Assembly: GCA_002989075.1 (NCBI GenBank)
Contig: PSQN01000007.1
Coordinates: forward strand, 1,182,206-1,246,205
Direction: 5' to 3'
DNA from: Arthonia radiata
Lineage: Eukaryota > Ascomycota > Arthoniomycetes > Arthoniales > Arthoniaceae
Length of the DNA: 64,000 nucleotides
Shown one piece after another: positions 23,129 through 35,534 of the stretch; within the stretch, counting starts at the first letter, position 1; each line of letters starts with the position of its first letter. The notes under the pieces were generated by a model. It was not told the DNA's origin and searched no databases. It saw only the letters and a program-made list of their open reading frames with translations. The translations under genes and the position numbers were made by a program.

Positions 23129-23819
23129 ATGTCTGATTGGAAAGCCACCTACAACGGGCATCGGCGTGTATTGACTGAGGCACTGATGCAACCGGTGCAA
23201 CCGTCAATTTTACACAGAATGATGGGCGCAACTGCAGAGCATGGCGCAACAGCGCGACAAAATAGTGCGTATCATCATCCACACTCCGTGGCCAGTCAAA
23301 CATCATGCTGACATTGAGATACCTCCAGACAGCACTACGGCCGATCTCACCGGCGGCCTACCCGTAGACCCTGATTTCAAGAAGCTGATGCAGGCCATCG
23401 CTTGGATGCTAGGCCTCGTCGGCGCCGTCGGCTTTGCATGGGGAATGTTCAAGAACATCCGTCACGCGAAGCTCTTCCTGACTGGCATCTGGAAATTGAT
23501 GCGTGGAATCACGATTACTACCCGTGAGCGACTGGAGATCAATGATGTCAGACGAAGCATAGAAGGAAACGAGGCCCTTGAAGCCATTTCACGCCTAGAA
23601 GCACAGACCGACAACCCTGATGGTGCACAACGGCTTGAGCAGGCCGTACATGCTGACTTGACGAGCAACGTGCCGCTCAATCCGATAACGCACGAAGGTG
23701 ACTCACGACCGCCTGCAACGACACATGCCAATTTGCTGCAGTCATCGACAGGCTCATCATCATCATCGAGAAGCACCGTGGCATCAGAGAGCACGCCGGG
23801 CACCTGGCCAGGATCTTGA
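23129..23819 (+). CDS. Small single-membrane-segment orphan protein (A)
   Basis: Two exons, 23129-23264 and 23329-23819, give 208 residues. The 64-bp intron is well formed: donor gtgcgt, branch gctgac, acceptor cctccag, phase 1. The first exon codes a soluble N-terminus (MSDWKATYNGHRRVLTEAL). One membrane segment follows the intron (residues ~66-86, IAWMLGLVGAVGFAWGMF) with a positive stop (KNIRHAK). Next comes a helical region with charged residues (ITTRERLEINDVRRSIEG, ALEAISRLEAQ). The Ser/Thr-rich tail contains GSSSSSRSTVASES. An unspliced alternative starts at ATG 23241 and gives 192 residues, but it ignores the strong intron. I recognise no family. The layout matches two other genes in the window (32.1 and 39.0 kb). 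Confidence 0.6.
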
Positions 23820-24597
23820 GGAAGATCAGCAGCGGTCTATGGTCTTGTCAATGTTGCACATCGCCTCTTTTCTGTTGGTCGCTGGCTGTAACGAAAATCA
23901 CAAGACATCGTCCTCCCCATCTCGCTTCCGTGACATCGACAGTAGTGTCGAGACAAGCCGGCCAGTGTCCAACAATGGGATATCCGGCAGTAAATGCACT
24001 GACTTACAAGAGAAGCGCTGAGTTTCTCCTTCGGCCTTAATCACAGAGTACTAATGGCCGGATCACCCCAGCGGATTGTTGCGAGAACTGTTCACTGATG
24101 TTGTGACATGACTGAGTGTCGATTGTGCGGATATAAGCGGAATTGTGGACAACTTATCGCAGTGTTATACGTATGGCAAGCATATTTTCAGGCCTGCATG
24201 GAGAGCACCTCAACACCGTGGTGGAACACAGCTTGCAGACCGTTGCGGCACGAGTCCCCAGTCTGTCCCATCTGCCGAACTTTAGTTACGAATGATAGTG
24301 CAAAGATGAAACGTGATTTAGCAGCTCGTCGGAACAATGGCGGCGACAGCCTGGATCTTCCGTGAAGCCTGATGAGCTGATGATGTGTGAAGAAATGCGA
24401 AAGAAAGAGCGTGGTGCGTGAGAGCGACAGGAGAAGACGCCAAGGCAGGCTTGGCGTAGCACCTGTAGGTTTTGTGGCACCGGCATTCGCCAGCATCAAA
24501 TTGCGATCCTCAACTGCGTCTAAATTTACAGTCCGTCTTGTCAAATCGTTCCCGAACTTTCAGTGACTGCTATGTAGTGTTCACGAAAGGGCGATTA
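23820..24597. other. Intergenic; no gene seen
   Basis: 778 bp between orphan gene A and the Trs130 start, same strand. The open frame that runs into Trs130 from 24472 lacks an ATG before 24598, so it is likely 5' UTR. Confidence 0.5.
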
Positions 24598-27500
24598 ATG
24601 TCACTTGTCGAGTACCATGACCCTGACGAAGTCTTTCCACTCATCGCAAAGCAATTGTGCGAACGGCTCCCCCTGAAGGAATTAAGCTGGACGTCTCCAT
24701 CAGGATCCGTGCGTTCACTGAGGGACTTGCATCTCCGCTTTGTTTCAGCTTCTTCAAGATCGCAGGTACTCAAAGAAGATACCGCCAACGGTGCCAATGG
24801 TGGGATCGGGACGGCTAGGAGGCATCAGCTTCCTGGCCTCCAAGAAACGCCCTATCTGAAGATCTACGTTTTTCGATGTGACGATAAGGAGCAGTACAAA
24901 ACTATAAAGAAGGGATTAATTCAAGCCTGGTTAGACCGCAACCATCTTGAGCATGACAATGGCAAAAACTCCGCTGGTCAAGAAAAGCATGACGCCAGCG
25001 AGTGGCTCATTCTCCACGTTGTGTTGCCTAATACCGTAGCTGCTAATGAGCCACGATGGAGCAGAGATTCTACCAGCGAGGTCGAAGTGCCCAAAGTAGC
25101 TCCTGCAAGTGGTACGAGGTGGCCTGGCAAGCGCCCTCGATCGATGCTGGAAAGGCTGAGGACGGATTTCAATCAGTCGGGCAAGTCAGGATCCGACCAT
25201 ATTGCTCAGGTTCGTCTTGAAAAAGAAAATCTGCCTTTGGACGTCGGGCCAGAATTGCCTCCTGGGAACTCTGCAGTTTATGTAGAGAGCGTGAAAGAGA
25301 AAGAAAATGCGTGGGACGATCTACTCGAGAAGTTGAAATTATCAATACTCAACGCGTTCAGCGCTCGCGTCTCTAAATATCAAGATGACGTTCATGAGAA
25401 GGAGTCGCAGCGATCGTTACCCGGGTGGAACTTTTGCACTTACTTTGTCTTGAAGGAAGGTCTAGCTCGCGTCTTTGAGGAAGTAGGTCTCGTCGAGGAC
25501 GCCTTACGCGAGGTAGAAGAATTATTGACAGGGCTCGATTCGGTTTTAGAGGAGAGTGAAGGTGTCGGCAAGACCTCCACGCAAACCGCGACTTTGGCTC
25601 CCTTTACCCAAGAGTTCGCGGGACTAATGCATGCACTGGTAAACAATAACGACAGCGGTGCGCAAGTTGCGCTTTCGGCGCTCACACAGCCATTGAACCC
25701 AAGGCGCAAAGACTATCGCAACCTAATAGCTGCCAACGCGATCTCTGCATTCGACTTTCAATGCTATGTTCACTCCCGAAAGATTGCACTACTTACCCGC
25801 CTAGCCAAGCGACAAGATGATTTGCCAGACAGCAGCATCGAGAATATCGCCTATTGCAGCCTGGATATGACCTCCCCAAACCCGAATAGAACGGACTTAG
25901 ACCTCGCCACACTTGAAAGTGTTTGTCAAGCTGGAACAGACTGTGTACCCGTTCTTGCGCGGCTTCTACGTCTCGAATTGTCGCGAAGGTAGGTGTATTG
26001 ACCGTGCAAACCAGCAAGTACTGATGCCTTTCAGTGCCTCCACAATCAGCATGAACGGTGAACATATCCGCACCTTGGCAATCGATGTCATTGCTACAGC
26101 ATGGACATATGCAGCAACGAAGCAGTTGCTTACAACAAGTAGATCTGCTCATTTCTTGGTTTCTGAGCAGGACAACGCTTCAAACGCGAGAGCAAAGTCT
26201 CCTCGACTTGGCCACAAGACCGCTTTGGTCGGCTCACCGACAGGCACTAAAGCATCTACTGGTCCGAGAAGTCCGTATCTCCAGGCAGACAAAGGGATCC
26301 AGCGCTCCACTTCAATTCTGAGAGATGTCAAACTCACTGGCACTGCTAGCAACCGCGCCAATTTCAGCCTTATCCAGCGGCAAGCTCTCGAGAAAATTCT
26401 CATGTGGCGTGGCTGGCAGTTCGAGAACGCAGTCGTGTTCGAGGATGAGGAGAAGGAAGAGAGGAAGGACGCCTTGGACCCGCTGTTGGTTGCTCCCTCA
26501 GACCTTGACAGTGGAAGGCCTGTGGCTTCTGCGCTGCTTGATGGTCTGAGCGGTGCTGCGCTGGCCGAGGCTACATCATCTGTGGATGTGCTAAAGAACG
26601 AGTTCGTGGTGAGAAGTTCTGAGAGCCCCCGAATACTTATGTTGCCACTAACCGTGCCTCAGCGGTTGACAGAGGATGCCTCTACCCTTTTGGCCATTGC
26701 TGGAAGAGAGCACGCTCATGCAAAGTTGTGTGCGGACCTCGCAAGGTTCAAGATGTAAGTTACTACCGCACGTGACGAAAATACCACTAAAGGAATCTCT
26801 TCTTAGTGACTGCGGGGACCATACCTCGGTTGTTGCTCTGCTTGGACCGCTGGTCGGTGGATTGGAGACGTCGAGATGGACCTCGCTTGAGAGGACGTTA
26901 CTCATCTTGTATGCGACGAGTCTGAAAGCGCTCAACCGCAAAGATGATCACCTTCGAGCCGTGCTTAAGCTCCTAGCCCAAGATGCGGAATCTTACAAGT
27001 TGGAACCCACGCCGATTCGCTCTTTTCTACCAACGCGAGATCAGCATGGCAGATGGTTCAAGGATGCAACTGACGAGCGCGAACTTCTAGATACGGTTTT
27101 CGCGTATGCAAAGCAGCTTCCGTACGACATTCAGGTGCCTCTATCGCAGTATTTTGAGCTGACTCACATCGATCTGCACATTGTGCTACTAAGCGATCGA
27201 GATGGGTTTGGTCTTACAATTGGGATAAAATCATTGATATCGATTCCAGCTGAAGCAGCTGAAGTCGAGCTGTACTTGTATGGCTGCGAGGAGCATGAAG
27301 GGCTCGAGATAATGCTGAAGTCGGATTCGAAACATAATCTGCAGACCCATTCAACGCTTGTGAGTCTGAAGAGTAATGTGAGTGAGTGTGTTCTGGGGTA
27401 TGTAACCAGCGGCTAATGCTGGGATAGGTCAGTACTTTCGGCATATACAAATCCGGTAGACTCGTCGTTCGGGTTGGCAAGATCACTTTCACGCACGAGG

Positions 27501-29284
27501 TAGTACGCAAGCCTGAGCCTTTCAATCCACTCGTTTCACCTCAGCTCGAGCCTGATCGATCCACCGTGCTTGGAAGAACCGCACCCCTCACGATATTTCC
27601 GTCAGCGAGAGCGTTTGCAGCATTCATAAAACCATCCAGGTCGTTTCATTTGGGCACAACTTCGAGCATGCAGCTCCATTTGTCTGCTGGTCAAAATGAA
27701 ATCAAAGCCGCCCATGTGACATTGAAGTCTACTACAGCAGGACTTCGCATCCATACGGCCAGGGCGACTCCGAACGATGGCAGAGTCGAAGTGAGCGTGA
27801 CTGAAGTGCCTGGCGTTATCCATATCAGAAATCTGAGCGTCAACGAAGAAGGAGGCATTGCGATCCCCTTCGATATGGAGCATGACTTGTCAGATCTCTC
27901 AATCGTCTTAGACGTTTGCTACTCCACTGAGAATGGGGACTACATGTTCACACGGCATTGTCGGATACCAGTGCGATTGCAGATCAATGTCAACGTTCAA
28001 GAAATGTTCCGTCTGGATCACATTCACACTAACTTCCATATGTCTCCGGCGAGTGCAATACCACTACGCGTATACCGTTCTGTGCTACAAGGTACAGAAA
28101 CGTGGCAAGTCAAGCGGGCCTCAGAAGGCCACGGCATACTGCCTGCCACCACATCACAGTCCGCAAGTTCATCGTACGAGATCACGAATACATCAAGCGC
28201 CACAGGTAAGGCTTCACGTATGCTGAAATTCGAGGTTACTTTCCAGTCCATGATAAAGGAAGTGGTTCATGAGGCCGCAAATTCAATGTCAAGAGCGCTG
28301 GATTCTTCCGCGTTCAGTGATCTGAGAGCGTTGCTCCTGGAAATATTGGAGGTTTGCCTGCGAGAGCGCCTATCACAGGAAGCTCTCGAATATACTGCAA
28401 CGTGTGGAGAGTGTGAGTTGCTTTGTTACGAGGACTTTGACTGGTCGTTCGTGCTCAAAGCAGTTCCTCCCGATCGGCGCGTGGGCCTCGAAATTTTGCT
28501 GCGAATGTGGCACACGGTGAGCAAAGATCTCATTGCACTGTCTAACGACACAGCACTAATTTCCGTAAAGGAGCACCCTTACTTGTCTATTGATGAGTCC
28601 CATACCAAGCCCGGTGCCTACACTCTCGAACTTGAATATGAGGTGCCTGCTGTGGATGTCTTACACTCAGCGGAAATGCTCCTCGATAGCAATTATCTGT
28701 TATTGGCCGCCTCCTCCGGTCAACCGCTCGTTGCAACCGGAAAAACACTGCCCTTCTACTTGACGTTACGCTCGACTGACCGCTGGGCCGCAGACACATC
28801 GCCTTCTAAGAAGACCTCACAGCTGCTTGGAGTACACCTCAAATATGATCCAAGCTCATGGACTGTGTCTGGTCCCACACGGTTTGCGTATCAGTTGTGT
28901 TTGCCGGACACGAAGCGGTTTGAAATGGCATTGACTGCATTGAAACCTGGCTTCGCGTTACTCCCTAGCGTGCAACTTATACGGCTTGCTTCCACGTCTA
29001 GCGCGTCATCGCATACAACAGCACTACGAGAGGGCGACGATACCCTTCCTAGACTTGACATGACATTAGAGGACTCTCAACAACCCACATTTGAAGCATC
29101 ACTGCGTTCCGATGCTGCTATCTCCTCTACCAATGAAGTTGGAGTGGCCGTTGATTCCCCCATCTCATGCGAGATGTACTGTACCTCTGCAGGAACTGGC
29201 GTGATTGTGGTTGATGGACTTGACAGTGTCTCGATAGGTATTGATGCTGATGCGCAGGTTCTCACAGCTCGACAATGGGTTTGA
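24598..29284 (+). CDS. trs130: TRAPPII complex subunit Trs130 (TRAPPC10 homologue)
   Basis: Trs130 is a TRAPPII-specific subunit; the complex activates Rab11/Ypt31-type GTPases at the late Golgi. Four exons (24598-25988, 26035-26754, 26807-27377, 27428-29284) give 1512 residues. The three introns are 46, 52 and 50 bp, with good donors (gtaggt, gtaagt, gtgagt) and agreeing phases. The N-terminus reads VEYHDPDEVFPLIAKQL, then ELSWTSPSGSVRSLRDLHLR. The conserved core follows: RRHQLPGLQETPYLKIYVFR-CDDKEQYK, HDASEWLILHVV and LERLRTDFN. The C-terminal half has the beta-sandwich segments of TRAPPC10 (VSTFGIYKSGRLVVRVGKIT, PGAYTLELEYEVPAVDVLHS). The start at 24598 fits the family N-terminus. Length is within the fungal range. 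Confidence 0.9.
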
Positions 29285-30049
29285 ATGAACAGTTCTGCAA
29301 ACGGATGAGAAGCCAGCACGATTCATGGCCATTGCCAACCCATCGAACGCTAATGCCTATTTCGGACTCCAGCGCACGGACCGCACCATGATCTCATTAA
29401 GCTTATCTGAAACCCAAGGCCTCGGCTCTCATGCCTACTTTTTCAATAACACTTGCATGGACACAGCAAAAGTACGTACTGGAGATATCTATATCAATTC
29501 GACATCTCCTCGAGCCGTACTTTCATGACTTGGATCACCCCAATTCCGGCCTCTCAAGAGCGTGGCGTTCGTCTCACGTTCAGCTCTCCACCACCAAACG
29601 TTTGGCCTAGGCCAACGAATCGGCAGATGCCACCAAGCGAGCCACCCGATCGATGTGGCTCCCCTAGCCAATCCTACAATTTGGGCCGCTGCTCCCGCGT
29701 CTGGCCTCGAACGAAGCTCTTCTTCCACTGCGTCATTTACTGCTGTCATACCTGAGCTACTCCAACTTTTAACAATCTTCTTTCCAGAGACAGGATGAAG
29801 GATGAATTCGTCTGATTCACATTCACCCGTTCTGTTTGAGTGCGCAAAAAGTTCTAAGGTCTCTGCGTTTGCTCATCTCGGCTCTTCACTTCTGCTCAGT
29901 GAGCATCGCGACTTCCTCGTCTCTTGTACATTAGACGTGTATAGTGCCTGCCTTCTTGTCCCTCAGCATATCTAATCACTGTCGTCTGACACTTCCTCGT
30001 TCACGATTAAACGCAATTATCTGAATCTGCGCCCTCGTCATTCGCCACG
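29285..30049. other. Intergenic; aquaporin promoter region
   Basis: 765 bp between two genes on the plus strand. Pyrimidine-rich DNA lies just before 30050, as is common near fungal transcription starts. No gene is seen. Confidence 0.45.
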
Positions 30050-31113
30050 ATGAACATCAACCAACCAGCGGAGAATGTACGTATGCAATGGATGAACCTT
30101 GGTGTCATGCTGGCTAACTATCGTCGCTGCTCAGATCATCCTTCCGGGCATGCGTAAGAAATATGCCACCGATGACGAAATGCACAAATATCGACGGCTA
30201 CCGATGTTGAGCTTTATTCCGAGGGTGGTTCGTGCCGAGATCATAGCTTTCGTCGGCGAATTTGTAGGCACGTTCATGTTCCTCTTCCTCGCCTTCTCGA
30301 CAACACAAGTGGCCAACTTCTCGTCTGCCTCTGGTTCGATTACCACAGCACCTGACACGTCGAATCTGCTATTTGTTGCGCTGGGCTTTGGATTCTCGCT
30401 GGCTGTCAACGCGTGGGTGTTCTTCCGGGTCTCGGGTGGTCTATTCAATCCTGCGGTGAGTCTATGGCCTGCTATCAGAGCCTTGCGAATGTACGGCCAC
30501 TAACTGATACACTTACCAGGTCACCCTCGGCATGTGCCTCATTGGCGCGGTCGGCTGGATGCGCGGCGCCATCGTGGTCGTCGCCCAACTCCTCGGCGCC
30601 ATCGCCTCCTCCGGCGTCGTTTCCGCACTGTTTCCCGGCCCCATGAATGTTGCCACATCACTCAACAACTGCTCCATCGTCCGCGGTCTCTTCATCGAGA
30701 TGTTCCTCACGGCCGAGCTCGTCTTCACTATTTTCATGCTGGCAGCGGAGAAGCACAAGGCCACGTTTATCGCACCCATCGGCATCGGACTGGCCTTGTT
30801 CGTCGCAGAGCTGCCAGGTGTATACTACACTGGAGGCTCGTTGAACCCAGCTCGATCGTTTGGCCCGGCGGTGGTGCTGCATCAGTTCGTCGGATACCAC
30901 TGGATCTATTGGCTTGGTCCCTTTCTTGGCGCAATCTTGGCCGTGGCGTTTTACAAGCTCATCAAGGCGTTGGAGTACGAGACTGCGAACCCAGGGCAAG
31001 ACGCGCAGAAAGACAGTGAGAAGAAGGTGCAAGAGGCGGCGTCAAGCAGCGGGGATCTGGAGCACATGTCGTCTGCCGGACCGAACACACCTCGAGGGGA
31101 TCATATGGTGTGA
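30050..31113 (+). CDS. Aquaporin (MIP family water/solute channel)
   Basis: An integral membrane channel. Three exons (30050-30076, 30135-30455, 30520-31113) give 313 residues. The first exon holds nine codons only. Membrane helices alternate with the two pore loops: the first NPA at residues 114-116 (GGLFNPAV) and the second at 225-227 followed by the selectivity Arg228 (GGSLNPARSFGPAVV). Intron 2 (donor gtgagt) falls directly after the first NPA. The regular NPA/NPAR pair and the lack of a long loop E insertion point to a classical aquaporin rather than a glycerol facilitator of the Fps1 type. The N-terminus is short and cytosolic. The C-terminus is a polar tail (KDSEKKVQEAASSSGDLEHM). Transport specificity cannot be settled by eye. 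Confidence 0.92.
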
Positions 31114-32073
31114 CCGTGGAGCGAATCAAAATAGTTTTCGGGAAGTGGTTGGATCAGAACAGTAAAAGCTTGTATATCTATTGCATGTTGGACTAGCGAA
31201 TGATGCCCATGATATAGAGTAACGATATGCTGCCGCGCAAGCATGCATACGAACCTCAGCCGGCCTACTCTGACGGCGCTCCATCGTTGGCGGAATCGCT
31301 GCTCTCTTTTTGCACCAGTGGTGATTGTAACGCTTTTGGTTTCACAACTTCGAGCGAGATGTCCTGGCCTGAAGGCGCGGCAGGCTGTTAGCTCCCAGCT
31401 ACCAAATATTCTCAACTGGCAAAGGGTAGCTATCAGGCAATCTCCATATGTAGAGTATGTGGGCTCAGCAACGTGCGAGACTTTCCGAGGAAGTCTCATC
31501 TGGTCAGCTGGCGCTTGTTTCTCTACAGGCATTGATGCCCGAAATCGCGCAACGAGTCTCCCGGCTGGCTCAGACAACGCCACGCTGCAGTGTTATTTCG
31601 AAATGGAAGTATCGCTAGCGATCCACCCCTTTGAGACGATACGCGCGAGCTCTGCCCTCGGAGGGCAAGTAGGCCAATGAGAATGGGGCGTCGAGGCGTG
31701 CGAGGGAGGGGCGTGTGAGGGAGGGCTCTTAAAGCGAGGCGCGGAGAAGAAGTATCTGCGGGGGAGTAATGCGAAGGTGAGGGTTAAGGGTAGGAGTGAC
31801 CGAGTCGAGATGATGAGTTGGAGGTACGTGAGAGAGCTCAACGCTGAGGCATTGGGAAGTTTGGTTTGGGACACCATCGACCGCATCTGCTTGCAAGACC
31901 ATGCGGATGACACCCATTGCAGCGCACTCTCGAAATTACTTGTCGCCCGGCCATTCGTCGTAGCTGCAACACTTCGATCTTACAGCGGGAGCAATGAGAG
32001 ATGAAGGTGTTCGTTCAATCCAAAGAGCGGACGCATCTACGGCTGCGATTGCAGCTGCGCGAGGTGGCTGTGT
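31114..32073. other. Intergenic between converging genes; no gene seen
   Basis: 960 bp; the open frames at 31243-31680 (plus) and 31593-31913 (minus) overlap and show no motif. A run of ctccttctt repeats starts just inside the next gene. This marks the left edge of the gene-poor island. Confidence 0.45.
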
Positions 32074-32901
32074 CTACGGGTCCGGTGTCTGTCCCTTCGC
32101 CTTCTTCTCCTTCTTCTCCTTCTTCTCCTTCTTGTGCTTCTTCATCCCAGGGATAATGGCTTCCTCGATCCGATCCTTCATAGACTCACGCTCGTCATCT
32201 GCTTCCTCCGACGACTTGTCCTTGTTTCTTTTGTGAAGTCCCATCTTGTCCCCCAAGTTGTGAATACCGGAAGAAGTGGCATGTCCCTCGGCCTCCGGCG
32301 TGCTACTCTTAGATTTCTTCGCCCTTTCCTCTCCCTCTTTGGATGGCTTTCCGTGCTTCGCCTCAAATTTGATTTCTTTGTAATTGGCGGCGCGCTCATT
32401 GTGATGCATCTTTTCTTGGAATTTCTCGCTGATATCGGGAACCAACGCCGTTTTGTCATCTTTGTACGCGCCCTCGACACTGTCAATCAATGCCTTCCGT
32501 TTGTCTTCTGGGAGTTCCGCTGGATTTTGCTTGCTCGCTTTCCCAACACGAACCCAGACGACGAAAAGCACCCCAGCTGCGATGCCAACAGCCAAGATTT
32601 TGCAGACGGAGTCAACGATGTTTGACACTATCCCAACCCACTTTTCGACTTCTTCAGCGGTGTTTTGTGCCGCCGACGCTGCGGTAATGGTTCAGTGGGT
32701 GTTGGCATTTTCCAAGTGGAAGAGAGGGCACGTACCTTGCGCTTCCTTCAAATACTTCCCAACCTCCTTTTGAACAATGTCTTGGATATCTACCTTCAAT
32801 TGTTGGATTGTTTGATTGAATACTCGTGTCACCTCCTCCACTACGGCCTCGACTAGATGCTTCTCAACTTCGTGTGACGACGGAACAGGTAAGGGAGGCA
32901 T
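32074..32901 (-). CDS. Small single-membrane-segment orphan protein (B) with Lys-rich tail
   Basis: Two exons, 32901-32736 and 32678-32074, give 256 residues. The 57-bp intron starts gtacgt, ends cgcag and is in phase 1. Exon 1 encodes an amphipathic helix region (EVEKHLVEAVVEEVTRVFN, LKVDIQDIVQKEVGKYLKEA). One membrane segment (residues ~80-98, VCKILAVGIAAGVLFVVWV) follows the intron. The rest is a long charged tail with many Lys (AKHGKPSKEGEERAKKSKSS) and a final block of KKEKKEK repeats. No domain is recognised. The heptad-like N-terminal part may form a coiled coil. Tail-anchored or single-pass topology is clear from the sequence; function is unknown. Confidence 0.65.
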
Positions 32902-35534
32902 GACTGCGTAAATGGAACTGCAGACCAAAGTGTGTCAGCGTATTCAATTTCGTGCGCAGTCAAATCGCGAGGTTGATGGCGCTAGAACATATTTCTCGAG
33001 CAGCATTGGCAAGCTGTTCTCCAGGCAAGACGACGGGGCTGCAGACTCACTTTGAGTGACGGCTCTGGCGAGGCCTAGCTGCGCGATGCTTTGCAAATGG
33101 TGTTGAGCCCAGACGCTATCTCTGCGGGTCTCAAAGGGGTTGCTGAGTCGAGTTACAGTATAGAGATTAAGAGGACCATGTCATCTTAATGCTTATGTAT
33201 TGGAAGAATCCTGTAATGACAGATTGCCGGCCTTGCACGCTGCTGAGCTGTCACTCAATTTGTTTTGAAACTTATGGCGTGCAGATACACGTGTCCGACC
33301 TCCAACACATCAAACGCATCCCCAGCCTTTACTAGTGCGTATTAGAGACAGACAGCAACGGTAGCTGTGAGCAAGCTGCATCTTCCACTATGGCTGAGCT
33401 GATAAATGAGCTGTCTTGAAGTACGATAGCGTCCTGGTGATTCTGATGACGAGACAACGCCTATCGCTTGTCTTTCACTAGCTTGACTTGCGCAGATGCA
33501 CGACAACGCTCGTGCGGTCGCGCTCAGCCAGCGACGACTTGGGCAGCGTCAATGAAGCTTGCCGGGACTAACAAATCTTGAAGCACGCACAGTCTCTCAC
33601 TACGCACATCTCGCTGAAGACAAACAGAGAAGACAAAATAGCGTCGCAACACGTATGCAAACTTCAGACAAGGTGAGGCGATGTTAGTTTTGCGAGAAAC
33701 AGTGTGTTGGCCCCGGCATATTGTTGAGCTTGAGCTAGAGTATCTGTCTCCTCGGACCGTGTGTTACAGAAGAACGCTCTGCGACGAAGAGACTTTTGAA
33801 TATGCCGCGTATCTCGTCGCAGTTGCCAGGAGGCGCGCTTCATCAAGTGAGTTTTGCGGCAAGCGAGCAATCTCTGTTCAGAGCTGCTGGGGTGTGCGTG
33901 ACACAAGCCAGTCTTGAGTAGAGATCTCAGGTCAGACCGCTCACCAAAACATACCAACGTTGGCATAGGGCACAAATGCAGACCAGCCCCATTCGCAAAG
34001 AAACGTACCTAAAACAATCAGTTGCCTATTTCAGTCATGGGCCCAACGCGCCTCGCACTTGTGCGCGCTGCATCTCGCCAGAGCACGTGGAGTGACAGCC
34101 AGTATCTTGACTTCGAATAGGGTGGCTTTGACAAGAGTTGCGATGTGTGGTAAGCGGTGTGACATGCGTGCGCAGGATCTTTGGAGACGACATCTGTGAC
34201 TGGATTTGGCGAACAGAGTTCAGGCTAATCCTTCCGCGATTGATATTGGTGATGACACGTTCGAGAGGCTGAACTTGGAGAATTGCATGGGTTTGATGGT
34301 CACGATATTGTCGCGAACACTGGCAAGACCGGAGCGAGACCGCTGTTGTGACTACTCTACGCCAACTGGGTACCCCGGAAGACCAGTGTTGCATTCCCGC
34401 AAACATTATTGGCGCCGAATATGCATAGCGGAGGATGGAGATGCCTTATAAGATAACCCAGTTCATGCCGCGGGTTGGAGCGTATTCGCTGTGCGATAGG
34501 ACATAGTCATCTGGAGCGGTGGACATATCAACTCGCCAGCTCGGATGACATGATGCATCACAGGCTGTGACTTGGCGTTCAAGGTCTGCGCCGAAAGATG
34601 CGTGTGAAGGCGTCAGTATCTGTTCTAAACGATGCTTTGCGGCAAATAATTGTTGGCGGTAAAGTCATGTCAAGAGTGGTTGCCGAGCTGCTTGGGACAT
34701 TATGCCCTAAGTCAGACAATCCAGCGGCGAAACGGGGCGCTTACTGGCGATGAATAGGGGCGGTGAAGCTCTGAAACAGACCCGGCCGGGAGGCTCGGCA
34801 ACGCAACCCGGCATAAGAAAGGAATGGTCGAAATCACTTGGGAGATAGCACGACCGCCACGGCACGGCGCGCCAGTCATTCGAAACACCACTTGACACGG
34901 CGCACTGCAAAGGATGCGACAGTGCTCTAGTCTTTTCTACGGCGCTGCTGAGATTTCTCCGATTAGACTTTGAACGATCTTGGCGGGTTGGGAATAAGCT
35001 TCGATGGTCAGTGACGTCCGTCAAGGGCGCGGTGCACCAAAGTTGTCGAGGGTGCCACCGAGTCCAGGACTTATCTATCAGCGAGCATCGTGAACAAACG
35101 GGGTAAATGGTAGGGTTCATGAAACGTGACGCCGCCCACGAAACGTTAGGAGGATCCGATATCGTGCTGGTATCGCACGTGATGTTGCAGAGCACCTTCT
35201 CAACATGCGCTCGCCAACCGCTGATTGCCCAGCATGCAGTCACTGTTCAGATACTGGGCGTTGCATTGAGCTTGCGTACGTTGCGCGCTCACGCCTATTG
35301 ACTGAAGCTGGCGAGACATACTGCTACATATTCGAGACCCCCACCAAACAATCGGAGTGTACTTGGGCGTGTTGTATTGTTGGCACCTCGATGCTGCGAA
35401 TTTCTATAGAGGCAATGGTCCGACGAACACAGGCCTCAGCCTTGGTCGGGACTGAATCGTTGCAAATTTCTGCCCAAGATCTTCATCGTTTCTGTCCCAT
35501 CTAGTATCGACCCAGAGGCTAGAATGTGCCCTTA
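32902..35534. other. 2.6-kb gene-poor stretch
   Basis: Many short open frames on both strands (the longest is 34707-35243 minus), none with a family motif, a credible start and splice signals together. No clear terminal repeats or mobile-element proteins are seen by eye. It may contain old degraded DNA. Confidence 0.4.

Noticed and set aside
23241-23819. Unspliced 192-residue version of orphan protein A
   Set aside because: A complete intron (gtgcgt, gctgac, ctccag) in the right phase supports the two-exon model starting at 23129 instead.
34707-35243. 178-codon minus-strand frame
   Set aside because: Rich in Cys, Trp, Arg and Ser without pattern; no domain and no splice support.
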